NCBI RefSeq assembly: GCF_042477335.2
Contig: NC_091248.1
Coordinates: forward strand, 119,868,501 to 119,932,500
DNA length: 64,000 nucleotides
Reading direction: 5' to 3'
DNA from: Ovis canadensis
Lineage: Eukaryota; Chordata; Mammalia; Artiodactyla; Bovidae
The notes beneath the pieces are model-generated. The model was not told where the DNA came from. It did not search any database and saw only the letters and a list, made by a program, of their open reading frames with translations. Positions within the stretch are counted from its first letter, which is position 1. The number at the start of each line of letters is the position of its first letter. Position numbers and translations under genes: made by a program. Below are positions 1-11,699 of this stretch, in pieces.

Positions 1-829
1 ATGATGCTTGCTTCATATATGAACCCATAAAACCCTTGCATTAATTTCAGAGCCTTCGCATGGCCCCTTGCATGCAAAGTGAGTTTTACTCTAATCTCTC
101 ATTAATTCATTTGTATAATACCTATGTACTGAGTTTATACCATGTGCTTAGCATTATGCTGAATGCTTGGGGATATTGCATAAATCATTGTTCTTTTACT
201 GCTTATTAGATGAAAACCCATAGACCCAGAAATATAAATTGATATAGCAAGAGAAGCCCCAGTTGGAACAGAGATTTTTTTAAAATAAGTAATAGTTTTA
301 TATTTTCCTATCTCCTTTCCTGAACTGGAGAAAGCAATATTTGACCTAAGTTGTTGAACCCACTAACCAGATGCCACCAAGAACAACACCAAGAATTTTT
401 TAAAGTGAGGTTTATTTAACTTTATGCAGCAGGGACAACCTCCAGAGAACATCATGTGTCCCAGTAAAGGGAACTTGGGAGGAGCATCTTAAAAGGTTTG
501 ATGGATAATTTGGAAGATGGAGTTAGAGAAATGGAGTCAGTTCAGAATTTGGTGTTGTCAAGAAGGAACATTCTGACTCTAATTGGGGTACCCTAACCCT
601 AACTGGGTACTTTAAATGTTTTAATTAGTAGGTAGGAGGATTAAATTAGGGCTGGAGCTGTCACTGATAAACAAGTAGCAATAACGCAAATAAAGGGTGA
701 TATCAGTCAGTATCCAGTGTTTAGTTGTTTGGTAGGTAATGGAGAGGCTTTGTCTGTATCTTTTTCTGAGTATTAGTTTGCAATTTATCAGTATAAAAAT
801 ATTCTTGAAACTGCTATGGTATAAAATAA
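1..829. other. Intergenic or intronic sequence, no gene recognised
   Basis: AT-rich sequence with no ORF that looks coding and no repeat I can name. If the protease gene starts upstream, this would be part of its first intron. No candidate signal-peptide exon with a good donor was seen. Confidence 0.5.
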
Positions 830-1030
830 CATTTATTGAACACACATTATATGCATTATATGCCAAACATAATGCATTCAGTTTTCACAGCAACCTTAGG
901 AGAGAAGTTCGTTTGTGATTTCAGTGTACAAATAAGGAGATTAAGCTATAGAGATCTACCTAATTTGTATAAGTTCCTACTACTGGTAAGGACAGAGCTA
1001 GAATTTGAATCCAGATAATCTGTTTCCAGA
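830..1030 (-). repeat. MIR-like ancient SINE, antisense
   Basis: It carries the degraded antisense MIR pattern: a segment resembling 'tttattgaacac', then 'acaaccttagga', 'acaaataaggaga' and finally 'agctagaatttgaa'. It is old and diverged, with no target duplication visible. It is shared by placental mammals generally and says nothing about the species. Confidence 0.6.
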
Positions 1031-1304
1031 GAATAAGTACTGTCCTATATTTAAGTGCCCATCTGTTCAGAATATCTCTCCCTATATGTTCATGCCAGAA
1101 TTGAAGTTTTAATTTTGATTAACTAATGAACTTATTGCTGTTGGAGTCACAATGACTGGTCTCTGAGCATCCCTGCAGTGTGCTAGTAGGAAAAGTCAGG
1201 GAGCTGCAGGACAGGCTGCGTGACTGTGACTGTGGATAGAACCAAGAAGTCCTAAGCCTTTGGGAGACTGGAATGAGCTAAGTCATCCTGGAAAACTGCA
1301 GACA

Positions 1305-1541
1305 GGGAGAAGAAAAGCGGGAGATCGTGTGGAGGAGAAGGATGTACATGGGATTTGGAATCAGATAGACTGAAATTGGGATCCTTGAACAAACCATCAT
1401 TTACTAGTTGTATGACCTTAAGTATGTTTCCTAAGGTTCAGTTCTTACCTTGTAAAATAATATAAAATGTATCTACTCTATCTTGTTTCCCGTGAAAATT
1501 AAAAAAAATTTCTTTTTTTTAAAGAACTTAAAGTGCTTAGT
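1305..1541 (+). repeat. Segment A1, left arm of a 230-bp imperfect inverted repeat
   Basis: The sequence from about 1305 to 1541 reappears as its reverse complement at about 6394-6625, with many mismatches but clear collinearity. Shared blocks include 'atcatttactagtt', 'tttcctaaggtt' and 'gtaaaataatataaa'. It ends in 'aaagtgcttagt', the target site of the SINE that follows. It is best read as the uninverted member of a tandem duplication (see findings). Confidence 0.85.
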
Positions 1542-1763
1542 GTGGCTTCACAGGTGGTCCAGTGGTAAATAATCCACTTGCCAGTGTAAGAGACATGGGT
1601 TCAATCCCTGGTTTGGGAAGATACCCTGGAGGAGGAAATGGTAACTCACTCTAGTATTCTTTTCTGGGAAGTATTCTTGCCCATAGACAGAGAGGCCTTG
1701 TGGGCTACAGTCCTTGGGATCTCAAAAGAGCTGGACACAACTGAGTGACTAAACAACAATAAC
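1542..1763 (+). mobile_element. Bov-tA-type tRNA-derived SINE (S1)
   Basis: Typical ruminant tRNA-SINE body: 'ggcttcacaggtggtcc', a B-box-like 'gggttcaatccctgg', 'ggaggaggaaatgg' and an end like 'gacacaactgagtgact'. It is flanked by a 12-bp target duplication, 1530-1541 and 1764-1775, with one mismatch. Confidence 0.9.
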
Positions 1764-1825
1764 AAAATGCTTAGTACAGTGTTTGTACAGTATGGGACTC
1801 TAGTACCATGAAGTGAAAAGTGAAA

Positions 1826-1945
1826 CACTGGACTAGGTTGCCATTTCCTTCTCCAGGAGTACTTCCTGAACCAGGAATTGAACCCACGTCCCTAACATTG
1901 ACAGGTGGATTCTTTACCCCTGAACCACCTGTGAAATCCCACTGA
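1826..1945 (-). mobile_element. 5' half of a Bov-tA SINE (S2), inverted
   Basis: Reverse-complement SINE with 'gaacccacgtccc' and 'gattctttacccctgaacc'. Its outer edge carries the same site sequence ('aaagtgctcagt' on the minus strand) as S1. It is therefore the duplicated copy of S1; its 3' half lies 4.7 kb away at 6626. Confidence 0.8.
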
Positions 1946-3206
1946 GCACTTTCAGTTCAGTTCAGTTGCTCAGGGGTGTCTGACTCTTTGCGACCACATG
2001 AAACACAGCACTCTGTCCATCACCAACTCCCAGAGTCCACCTAAACCCATGTCCATTGAGTCGGTGATGCCATCCAACCATCTCATTCTCTGTTGTCCTC
2101 TTCTCCTCCTGTCCTCAATCTCTCCCAGCATCAGGGTCTTTTCAAATGAGTCAGCTTTCACATCAGGTGGCCAAAGTATTGGAGTTTCAGTTTCAATATC
2201 AGTCCTACCAATGGACACGCAGGACTGATCTCCTTTAGGATGGACTGGTTGGATCTCCTTGCAGTCCAAGGAACTCTCAAGAGTCTTCTCCAATACCACA
2301 ATTCAAAAGCATCCATTTTTTGGTGCTCAGCTTTCTTTATAGTCCAACTCTTACATCCATACATGTCCACTGGAAAAACCATAGCCTTGACTAGATGGAC
2401 CTTTGTTGACAGAGTAATGTCTCTGCTTTTTAATATGCTATCTAGGTTGGTCATAACTTTCCTTCCAAGGAGTAAAAGTCTTTTATTTTCATGGATGCAA
2501 TCATCATCTGCAGTGATTTTGGAGATCAAAAAAATAAAGTCAGCCCCTGTTTCCACTGTTTCCCCATCTATTTGTCACGAAGTGATGGGACCGGATGCCG
2601 TGATCTTAGTTTTCAGCATGTTGAGCTTTAAGCCAATGTTTTTACTCTCCTCTTTCACTTTCGTCAAGAGACTCTTTAGTTCTTCTTCACTTTTTGACAT
2701 AAGTAGGGTGTCATCTGCATATCTGGGGTTATTGATATTTCTCCTGGCAATCTTGATTCCAGCTTGTGCTTCTTCCAGCCCAGCATTTCTCATGATGTAC
2801 TCTGCATAAAAGTTTAATAAGCATGGTGACAAATATACAGCCTTGATGTACTCCTTTTCCTATCTGGAAGCAGTCTGTTGTTCCATGTCCGGTTCTAACT
2901 GTTGCTTCCTGACCTGCATATAGGTTTCTCAAGAGGCAGGTCAGGTGGTCTGGTAGTCCCATCTCTTTCAGAATTTTGCACAGTTTATTGTGATCCACAC
3001 AGTCAAAGGCTTTGGCATAGTCAATAAAGCAGAAATAGATGTTTTTCTGGAACTCTCTTGCTTTTTTGATGATCCAGCGGATGTTAGCAATTTGATCTCT
3101 GGTTCCTCTGCCTTTTCTAAAACCAGCTTGGACATCTGAAAGTTCACGGTTCATGTATTGCTGAAGACTGGCTTGGAGAATTTTGAGCATTATTTTACTA
3201 GCATGT

Positions 3207-4822
3207 AACAGAAACAGAAGATATTAAGAAGAGGTGGCAAGAATACACAGAAGAACTATACAAAAAAGATCTTCATGACCAAGATGATCATGATGGTGTG
3301 ATCACTCACCTAGAGCCAGACATCCTGAAATGTGAAGTCAAGTGGGCCGTAGAAAGTATCACTATGAACAAAGCTAGTGAGGTGATGGAATTCCAATGAA
3401 GCTATTTCAAATCCTGAAAGATGATGCTATGGAAGTGCTACACTCAATATGCCAGCAAGTGTGGAAAACTCAGCAGTGGCCACAGCACTGGAAAAGGTGA
3501 GTTTTCATTCCAGTTCCAAAGAAAGGCAATGACAAAGAATGCTCAAACTACCGCACAACTGCACTCATCTCACATGCTAGTAAAGTAATGCTCAAAATTC
3601 TCCAAGCCAGGCTTCAGCAATACGTGAACCGTGAACTTCCAGATGTTCAAGCTGGTTTTAGAAAAGGCAGAGGAACCAGAGATCAAATTGTCAACATCCG
3701 CTGGATCATGGAAAAAACAAGAGAATTCCAGAAAAATGTCTATTTCTGCTTTATTGACTATGCCAAAGCCTTTGACTGTGTGGATCACAATAAACTGTGC
3801 AAAATTCTGAAAGAAATGGGAATACCAGAGCACCTGACCTGCCTCTTGAGAAATCTGTATACAGGTCAGGAAGCAACAGTTAGAATTGGACATGGAACAA
3901 CAGACTGGTTCCAAATAGGAAACGGAGTATGTCAGGCTGCATATTGTCACCCTGCTTATTTAACTTCTGTGCAGAGTACATCATGAGAAATGCTGGGCTG
4001 GAAGAAGCACAAGCTGGAATCAAGATTGCCAGGAGAAATATCAATAACCCCAGATATGCAGATGACACCACCCTTATGGCAGAAAGTGAAGAGGAACTAA
4101 AACATCTCTTGATGAAAGTGAAAGAGGAGAGTGAAAAAGTTGGCTTAAAGCTCAACATTCAGAAAATGAATATCATGGCACCTGGTGCCATCACTTCATG
4201 GGAAATAGATGGGGAAACAGTGGAAACAGTGTCAGCCTTCATTTTTTTGGCTCCAAAATCACTGCAGATGGTGACTGCAGCCATGAAATTAAAAGACATT
4301 TACTCCTTGGAAGGAAAGTTATGACCAACCTAGATAGCATATTCAAAAGCAGAGACATTACTTTGCCGACTAAGGTCCGTCTAGTCAAGGCTATGGTTTT
4401 TCCAGTGGTCATGTATGGATGTGAGAATTGGACTGTGAAGAAAGCTGAGTGCCGAAGAATTGATGCTTTTGAACTCTGGTGTTAGAGAAGACTTGCAAGT
4501 CCCTTGGACTGCAAGGAGATCCAACTAGTCCATCCTAAAGGAGATCAGTCCTAGGTGTTCTTTGGAATGAATGATGCTGAAGCTGAAACTCCAGTACTTT
4601 GGGCACCTCATGTGAAGAGTTGACTCATTGGAAAAGACTCTGATGCTGGGAGGGATTGGGGGCAGGAGGAGAAGGGGAAGACAGGATGAGATGGCTGGAT
4701 GGCATCACCGACTCAATGGATGTGAGTCTGAGTGAACTCCAGGCATTGGTGATGGACATGGAGGCCTGGCGTGCTGCAATTCATGGGGGCGCAAAGAGTC
4801 AGACACGACTAAGTGACTGAAC
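3207..4822 (+). mobile_element. BovB LINE, sense, nested in the antisense BovB
   Basis: A 5'-truncated BovB covering the reverse-transcriptase domain to the 3' end, inserted inside the older antisense BovB. The host element resumes exactly after it. The target duplication is 'ttactagcatgt' (3195-3206) against 'ttactagcgtgt' (4823-4834), one mismatch in 12. The RT active-site motif YADD is visible near 4058. The frame is broken, for example by a stop near 4483. Confidence 0.93.
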
Positions 4823-4893
4823 TTACTAGCGTGTGAGATGAGTGCAATTGTGCGAGAGTTTGAGCATTCTTTGGCATTGCCTTTCTTTGGGAT

Positions 4894-5108
4894 GGCTTCC
4901 CTGGTGGCTCAGAGGTTAAAGCATCTGCCTGCAATGCGGGAGACGTGGGTTCAATCGCTGGGTTGGGAAGATCCCCTGGAGAAGGAAATGGCAACCCACG
5001 CCAGTACTCTTGCCTGGAGAATCCCATGGATGGAGGAGCCTGTTGTGCTATAGTTCACAGGGTCGCAAAGAGTTGGACACGATTTAGCGACCTCACTTTC
5101 AGTTTCAC
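4894..5108 (+). mobile_element. Bov-tA-type SINE nested in BovB
   Basis: Full SINE starting 'ggcttccctggtggctc' and ending near 'agttggacacgat'. The perfect 12-bp target duplication 'tttctttgggat' is at 4882-4893 and 5109-5120. Confidence 0.95.
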
Positions 5109-6393
5109 TTTCTTTGGGATTGGAATGAAAACTGACCTTTTCCAGTGCTGTGGCCACTGCTGAGTTTTCCACACTTGCTGGCATATTAAATGCAGCACTT
5201 TCACAGCATCATCTTTTAGGATTTGAAGTAGCTCAACTGGAATTCCATCACCTCCGCTAGCTTTGTTCGTAGTGATGCTTTCTAAAGCCCACTTGACTTC
5301 ACATTCCAGGATGTCTGGCTCCAGGTGAGTGATCACACCATTGTGATTATCTTGGTCATGAAGATCTTTTTAGTACAGTTTTTCTGTGTTTTCTTGCCAC
5401 CTCTTCTTAATATCTTCTGCTTCTGTTAAGTCCCTACCATTTCTATCCTTTATCGAGCCCATCTTTGCATGAAATGTTCCCTTGGTATCTCTATTTTCTT
5501 GAAGAGATATCTAGTCTTTCCCATTCTATTGTTTTCCCCTATTTCTTTGCATTGATCGCTGAGGAAGGGTTTCTTATCTCTCCTTGCTCTTCTTTGAAAC
5601 TCTGCATTCAAATGGGTATATCTTTCCTTTTCTCCTTTGCTTTTGGCTTTCTTTCTTTTCACAGCTATTTGTAAGGCCCCCTCAGGCAACCATTTTGCTT
5701 TTTTCATTTCTTTTTCTTGTGGATGGTCTTGATTCCTGTCTCCTATGCAATGTCATGAACTTCCGTCTATAGTTCATCAGGCACTCTGCCTATCAGATAT
5801 AGTCCCTTAAATCTATTTCTCACTTCCACTGTATAATCATAATGGATTTGATTTAGGTCATACCTGAATGGTCTAGTGTTTTTCTCCACTTTTTTCAATT
5901 TAAGTCTGAATTTGACAATAAGGACTTCATGATCTTAGCCACAGTCAGTTCCTGGTCTTGTTTTTGCTGACTGTATAGAGCTTCTTCATCTTTGGCTGCA
6001 GAGAATATAATCAATCTGATTTCGATGTCAACCATCTGGTGATGTCCATGTGTAGAGTCTTCTCTTGTGTTGTTGGAAGAGGGTGTTTGCTATGACCAGT
6101 GCGTTCTCTTGGCAGAACTCTATTAGTTTTTGCCCTGCTTCATTCTGTACTCCAAGGCCAAATTTGCCTGTTACTCCAGGTGTTTCTTGACTTCCTACTT
6201 TTGCGTTCCAGTCCCCTATAATGAACAGGACATCTTTTTGGGGTGTCAGTTCTAGAAGGTCTTGTAGGTCTTCATAGAACTGTTCAACTTCAGCTTCTTC
6301 AGGATTACTGGTTGGAGCATAGACTTGGATTACTGTAATATTGAATGGTTTGCCTTAGAAATGAACAGAGATCATTCTGTTGTTTTTGAGATT

Positions 6394-6625
6394 GCACTTT
6401 AGATACTTTAAAAATACATTAAAAGATTTTCACAGGAAATAAAAAGGTGGAGTGGATGTGGTTTATATTATTTTACGAAGTAAGGACTTAACCTTAGGAA
6501 ATTTACTTGAAGTCGTATAACTAGTAAATGATGGTTGATTCAAGGATCCTGACTTCAGTCTATCTGAGTCCAATACCCGTGTATGTCCTTCTTCTCTGCA
6601 TGATCTCCCTGCTTCTCTTCAGAAG
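6394..6625 (-). repeat. Segment A2, right arm of the inverted repeat
   Basis: Reverse complement of the 1305-1541 segment. Its left edge abuts the antisense BovB at the same 'aaagtgc' site that hosts the SINE in A1. Its right edge abuts the 3' half of a SINE in the opposite sense. Confidence 0.85.
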
Positions 6626-6748
6626 CAAATGGAAGCCCACTCCAGTGTTCTTGCCTGGGAAATCCCATGGACAGAGGAGCCTGGTGGGCTACAGTCCATG
6701 GGGTCAGAAAAGAATTGGATATCACTGAGCGACTAAGCAACAATAGCA
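6626..6748 (+). mobile_element. 3' half of a Bov-tA SINE (S2)
   Basis: Starts mid-element at 'aaatggaagcccactcc' and ends 'gagcgactaagcaac'. It is followed by about 50 bases ('gcttagtacagtctttgtac...') that directly repeat the sequence after S1 at 1768-1812. It is the missing half of the SINE at 1826-1945, separated by an inversion. Confidence 0.85.
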
Positions 6749-6926
6749 AAGTGCTTAGTACAGTCTTTGTACAGTATGAGACTCAGTACCATAGGGTAGG
6801 CTAAGTGATTATTGTGGGAAATATTGATACTATCTGACACTGGCATCTTAAAATCTCCATATCCATGCCAGTTCCCTTTCATCAGCTGGGTTATATCCCA
6901 ATGATTCTTCTCTTTGTGTGTTTCAG

Positions 6927-7068
6927 GTGTTATTTCAATTTTTATTGAAGATACTGCAGACCTAAACAATCTTTTCTATTTATTATATCTGAAATCCAGT
7001 TACAAGCCCTGCATGGGGACTCTGATTGCTCCTCAGTGGGTGATAACGGCAGCACACTGCTTCTTACC
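6927..7068 (+). CDS. Protease homologue exon 2 (catalytic His)
   Basis: The acceptor 'tttcag' ends at 6926 and the donor GTAAGT starts at 7069. The exon contributes two bases of a split codon and then 46 codons plus two bases, so it is a phase 1 to phase 2 exon, as in trypsins. It encodes a short N-terminal stretch and then '[18 protein letters not shown]' followed by [10 protein letters not shown]. The Cys42-Cys58 pair and His57 are kept. There is no activation peptide with a basic residue before a conserved IVGG, in keeping with trypsin-X relatives. Confidence 0.88.
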
Positions 7069-7329
7069 GTAAGTGGTGGGGAATGTTCTACTCTATTAAG
7101 GCTTCCAGGCTGGGGCTCAGCACGCCTGTGGAAATTCTATAGAACTTGTGCTAGTCAGGAAGTCTTAATGATTTGATGGTAAAAGGGAGCTCAAGTACAC
7201 AGATAAAATTTAACTACACATTCTTATGTTTAACATGTCCAGAAAGGAAACAGTTTTATGGTATAGTACAATATTTCATATACACAGAAAAATAAACCTG
7301 CATTTTTAAGATTCATCCAAAACTGTTAG

Positions 7330-8772
7330 ATGTAACTGTATTTCATTTTTCATTGCTGTATAATTTTTCAATGTGAATGTCACCCAGTTTGGTTCATTCT
7401 TTTCTTGATAGATGTTTCAGTTATTTCTAGCTTTCTGCTATTTTGAAGTATTACTGTAAACATACTTGTACCATGTACCTTAGAACTTATTCTTATATAT
7501 GTATCTGTGAGAGATATTCTGTATCTATATATGTATTGGTATCACAACATTTGTATCGGTAAGTATACCTGTTGGTATATAAATAGAATATATAATAAAG
7601 AGTGGAATTTCTTGGTTGTAGAGCTTGCAGATGTTTATTTGTACACACCTTCCAGCAATTTATGAGTTCTTCCAACACTGGGTATTGTCAAGCTCTTTAA
7701 TTTTTTTGCTGGTTAACTGTCAATTATCCTAATGGTGTTACTTGACTAGTAGTGATGAACAACATCCTCCCACCCTCTCCTCCTCTTCCTTCTCCTGACA
7801 ATAATGTATCTTTTGGGAAATACTCTCTTTTGTCTTTTAAACTTTTGTGTATTATAAAAATACTGCTTCATAGGATTTCTATAAGTGCTCTAGATATTAC
7901 TCGTTTGTCAGTTATACATGTTGAAAATATCTTCTACTCTGTGGCTTTATCTTCTCTTTAGGGTATATTTTCATGCATAAGAGTTCTTAATGTAAAAAAA
8001 GAGAGATAATATATAAATAAATAAATATTTATAAATAATAAATTTTATATATATATGTATATATATATATATATATATAAAATAGAAACCCACATGGTAC
8101 TTTGCAACTAACATTTAAGACATATATTCAAACATCTAAAGCATGCAAGCTTTCAGTGAAAAAAATAAGTGATTCATTAATATAAAAAGAGTTCTTAACT
8201 TCAGTATAATTAAATTTAAAACTTGAATTTTCAGTCTTTAGTTGTGGTTGTTGATCATTGTGCCTAGTTGAAAATATCTTTTATGATCATAGGCAGAAAG
8301 ATATTCCTTTACATTTACTTCTAAAGATTTTAAAGCTTTGACTTTAATATTTAAATTTTTTGTGTAACTTGGAATTGATTTTTGTGAATGATGTGAAGTA
8401 GGGATCCAATTTTATTTTTTTTCAACATATTGAGCAAAATATCCAAATATCACTTGTAAGTAGTCCCTTCTTTCGCCACTGATCCACAGTATCTGTTTGT
8501 CATCTGTCGAATCTCCATCTGTACATGGGTCTGTTTCTGGGCTGTCGTTGCTGTTCCATTGGTTTCTTTATTATAGGCCACAGTGCCTTAATAATTGTGA
8601 CTTTATCATAGTTTGTGATGTGTGATGTGGTTGGCCAGCCATCTTATTCTTCATCAGGAATGCTTAGGAATTCTTTTACATAAATTTAAAAATCAACTTG
8701 TTGCATTCTATGAAAAATTCTATTGGGATTTATTTGGAAATGCTTTGACTTTTTATGTCAGTTGGACAGTAA
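7330..8772 (-). mobile_element. L1 LINE 3' portion, antisense, diverged
   Basis: Matches the antisense 3' half of mammalian L1 ORF2 and 3' UTR: 'gctgtataatttttcaatg', 'gatgtttcagttatttct', 'ggaattgatttttgtgaatg' and 'atgtgaagtagggatcc'. It is interrupted by an AT-rich tract near 7985-8080. Coding capacity is lost. Confidence 0.7.
7985..8082. repeat. AT-rich tract with (TA)n microsatellite
   Basis: Runs of 'ataaataaataaat' followed by an almost pure TA run around 8047-8080. This is simple-sequence DNA within the degraded L1 and is probably length-polymorphic. Confidence 0.95.
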
Positions 8773-9625
8773 TATCACTAGTTATTAAAGAAATGCAAAT
8801 CAAAACCACAATGAGATATCACCTCATACCTGTCAGAATGGTAATCATGAAAAAATGTACAAATAACAAATGTTGGAGAGGATGTGGAGAAAAGAGGACT
8901 CATATACACTATTTGTGGGAATGTAAATTGGTGTGCCAGTGTGGAAAACATTATGGAATTTCTCAAAAAACTAAAAATAAAACTGTAACATGATCCAGCA
9001 ATTCCATTCCTGGGCAAATATCCAGAAAAAATGAAAACAGTAATTTAAAAAGATACATGCACCCCTGATGTTCATAGAAGCATGATTTACAGTAGCCAAG
9101 ATATAGAAGCAACCCAAGTGTCCATCAACAGTTGAATGGATAAAGAAATTGTGATATATATATCTCCACATATATATATTCAGTGAGAAGTTGCTGAGCC
9201 ATAAACAAAAGGAATTCTGCCATTTGCAGCAATGTCGATGGACCTGGAGAATATTATGCTTAGTCAAAGAAGTCAGAGAAAGACAAATACGATACGATTT
9301 CACTTAAATGTGGAATCCAAAAGATAATCCAAATGAGTATATATGTAACACAGAAACAGACTCCCAGATAGAGAAAAGAAGCTGGGATTACCAGAGGGGA
9401 AACAGGTGGAGGAAGGGGAAATTAGGGGTATGGCATTAACAGACACAGACTACTGTGTTTGAAATAGATATGCAACAAGGATATATTGTATAGAATAGGG
9501 AATTACAGCCATTACCTTTTAATGACTATGAGTGGAGAATAATCTGTAAAAATACTGAGTCACTATCTTGTACACTTGAAACTAATATAATATTGTAAAT
9601 CAAATATACTTCAATAAAAAGGAGT
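8773..9625 (+). mobile_element. L1 LINE 3' end, sense
   Basis: Begins with the widely conserved L1 ORF2 3' segment ('aatgcaaatcaaaaccacaa', 'gagatatcacctcatacc') and runs through the 3' UTR to 'cttcaataaaaagg'. Several frameshifts. It is adjacent to antisense L1 sequence, so separate insertions or an inverted L1 5' end are both possible. Confidence 0.85.
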
Positions 9626-9712
9626 AAAATAAAATTTCCACTTGATTAAATCTTCCATTTGTAAGTTTAGCATTTTGGGAGTGAATTTTCTAAATTTTTC
9701 CAAATTAAAAAA

Positions 9713-10580
9713 ATGTTTTGATAAGAGAAACTTCTTCCACTGTTGGTTGATGGGGATGTGAATTGGTATAGCCATAATAGAAAGCAGCATGGAGGTTCCT
9801 TAAAAGATTAAAAGTAGAGTTACCATATGACCTAGCAATCCTACTCCTGGGCATGTATCCAAAAGACAAAAACTCTAATTCTAAAAGATATATGCACCCC
9901 ATTGTTCATAGCAGCATTATTTATTGTACAATAGTCAAGATGTGGAAGCAATCGAAATGTCCAGTGACAGAGAATAGATAAAGAAGATGTGGTATAGCAA
10001 TATAAAATGGAATATTCAGTCCAGTTCAGTCGCTCAGTCGTGTCCGACTCTTTGTGACCTCACGAATCACAGCACACCAGGCCTCCCTGTCCATCACCAA
10101 CTCCCGGAGTTCACTCAAACTCCATCGAGTTGGTGATGCCATCCAGCCATCTCATCCTCTGTCCCCTTCTCCTCCTGCCCCCAATCCCTCCCAGCATCAG
10201 TCTTTTCCAATGAGTCAGCTCTTCTCATGAGGTGGCCAAAGTACTGGAGTTTCATACTCAGCCATAAAACAGAATGAAATAATGCCATTTGCAGCAACAT
10301 GAGTGGACCTGGAGATTATCACACTAAGTAAGTCAAAGACAAAGATCACGGGATATCGCTTATTGTGGATTCTAAAAAAATGATACAAATGAACTTATAT
10401 AAAAATCAGAAATAGATCTACAGACGTAGAAAACAAACTTATGGTTATCAAAGGGGAAATGTAAGGAGGGATAAATGAGGAATTTTGGATTAACAGATAC
10501 ACACTACCGTTTTGTGGTCTGAGAATGTGATCTATGTGATACTGATTCTTTGAAAATCATTGAGACTTAGTTTTGGGACT
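9713..10580 (+). mobile_element. Second L1 LINE 3' end, sense, split by a BovB tail
   Basis: Another L1 3' segment ('gatggggatgtgaattgg', 'catgagtggacctggag') interrupted at 10021-10253 by an antisense BovB 3' fragment. It is older than that insertion. Confidence 0.8.
10021..10253 (-). mobile_element. BovB 3'-end fragment, antisense
   Basis: Contains 'agttcagtcgctcagtcgtg' and 'catctcatcctctgtcc', signatures of the BovB 3' end. It sits inside the L1 'tggaatattactcagcc' region; the short duplication 'atattcag'/'atactcag' flanks it. Confidence 0.88.
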
Positions 10581-10584
10581 AGTA

Positions 10585-11345
10585 TGGAGTCAGTTTTTAT
10601 AAATGTTTCTTGTGTGGTTGAAAGAAAGTGTACTCTCTAATTTTATGGGTGAAGGTTTTATGTATGTTAAGTATATCCAGTATATCAAACTTTGAAATTA
10701 TGTAGTTCAAATCTTCTGTATCCTTTCTAATTTTTTTTTTTTTTGGCTTGATACCAGGAAATGAGAGGATTGTGTTGAAATTATTCCTCTGTGTTAGTAG
10801 ACTGGTCAAAATAGTTCTATTAATTTATTTTTATTACTTTTTGTTTTTTAAAAATATATTTTAGGCTATTTTATTTGGTATCTATAAATTTAGGTACATT
10901 TATAAATTTAGGTACTTGGTACATTCCTGGTAAAATCAAACCTGTTATTATATGTCATTTCTTTCTCTCATACAGTTAGTATGTTTTATCTTAAAGCCTA
11001 TTTTTGTCAGCTTTTAATACACCAACCTGGTTTTCTTTTGGTTAGTGTTGCCCTGGTATATCATGTTTATATCTTTTCTTTTCAAACATTCTGTATCCTT
11101 TTGATTTAAGCATGTATCTTAATTTATATATAGCAGGACTTAAAAAAATGTAATACTGTATTTGTCTTTTAATTGGTGAATTTAGGCCATTTGTGGTTAT
11201 TTTGGTTATTGCTATATTTATATTTGCTTTTTAGCTATTTTGAATTTCTACTGTATTTTGTTTGGATAAAAAATACTTTTGCTTTCTTCTTATATTAGTA
11301 ATTTAGATAACTTTAAATTTTCCTTTTTTCTATTCTTTCAGTTAT
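10585..11345 (-). mobile_element. L1 LINE ORF2 fragment, antisense, diverged
   Basis: AT-rich sequence resembling the antisense middle of L1 ORF2 ('ggtgaaggttttatgtatg', 'ccattt..tggttattttggtt', 'tttgcttttagc'). No intact frame. Family assignment is by eye. Confidence 0.55.
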
Positions 11346-11363
11346 TACTTTGTAAATTTTAAT

Positions 11364-11555
11364 GGCTTCCCTGGTGGCTCAGCTGGTAAAGAATCCACTT
11401 GCAATGCAGGGCACCTAGGTTTGATCCCTGGGTTGTGAAGATCCCCTGGAGAAGGGAACGGCTACCCGCTCTAGTATTCTGGCCTGGAGAATTCCATGGA
11501 CAGTATAGTCCATGGGGTCACAAAGAGTAGGACATGACTGACTTTCACTTTTCAA
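11364..11555 (+). mobile_element. Bov-tA-type SINE
   Basis: Starts 'ggcttccctggtggctcagc', B-box-like 'ggtttgatccctgg', and ends near 'gacatgactgactttcac'. It is flanked by the short repeat 'aaattttaat' on both sides, a likely target duplication. Confidence 0.92.
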
Positions 11556-11699
11556 ATTTTAATATGAATATTTAATAAAGTCTTAAGTTAAACAATATCC
11601 TAATGCTCATCCTAAAATCCTTCTCAGTTACTTTCCCTCATATTTCTCAGAGGCATCTACTATTCTGGTACTTTTTCACCGTAATTTAGCTTTCTGAAA

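Larger units (their letters stand above)
1953..6393 (-). mobile_element. BovB (RTE) LINE, antisense, split by two insertions
   Basis: A BovB copy reading on the minus strand. The 3' end is at 1953 (the 'ttcagttcagttcag' signature) and the 5'-truncated end is in the endonuclease region near 6393. It is interrupted by a sense BovB (3207-4822) and a SINE (4894-5108). Reverse-transcriptase and endonuclease frames are recognisable but broken by many stops and frameshifts. The flanking 7-bp 'gcacttt' (1946-1952 and 6394-6400) is the probable target duplication. Confidence 0.92.

Noticed and set aside
586-606. Telomere-like 'ccctaaccctaact'
   Set aside because: Only about two units; not enough to suggest an interstitial telomeric repeat.
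2158-4485. Many long ORFs resembling reverse transcriptase
   Set aside because: They are decayed BovB LINE sequence in both orientations, as are the similar frames in the windows around 23-28, 35-38, 43-48 and 63.7 kb; none is an intact element.
1-6926. First (signal-peptide) exon of the protease gene
   Set aside because: No ATG-led hydrophobic segment ending in phase 1 with a good donor could be defended; the exon may be upstream of the window.
8622-8993. 123-codon ORF
   Set aside because: It spans the junction of antisense and sense L1 sequence; no protein family.
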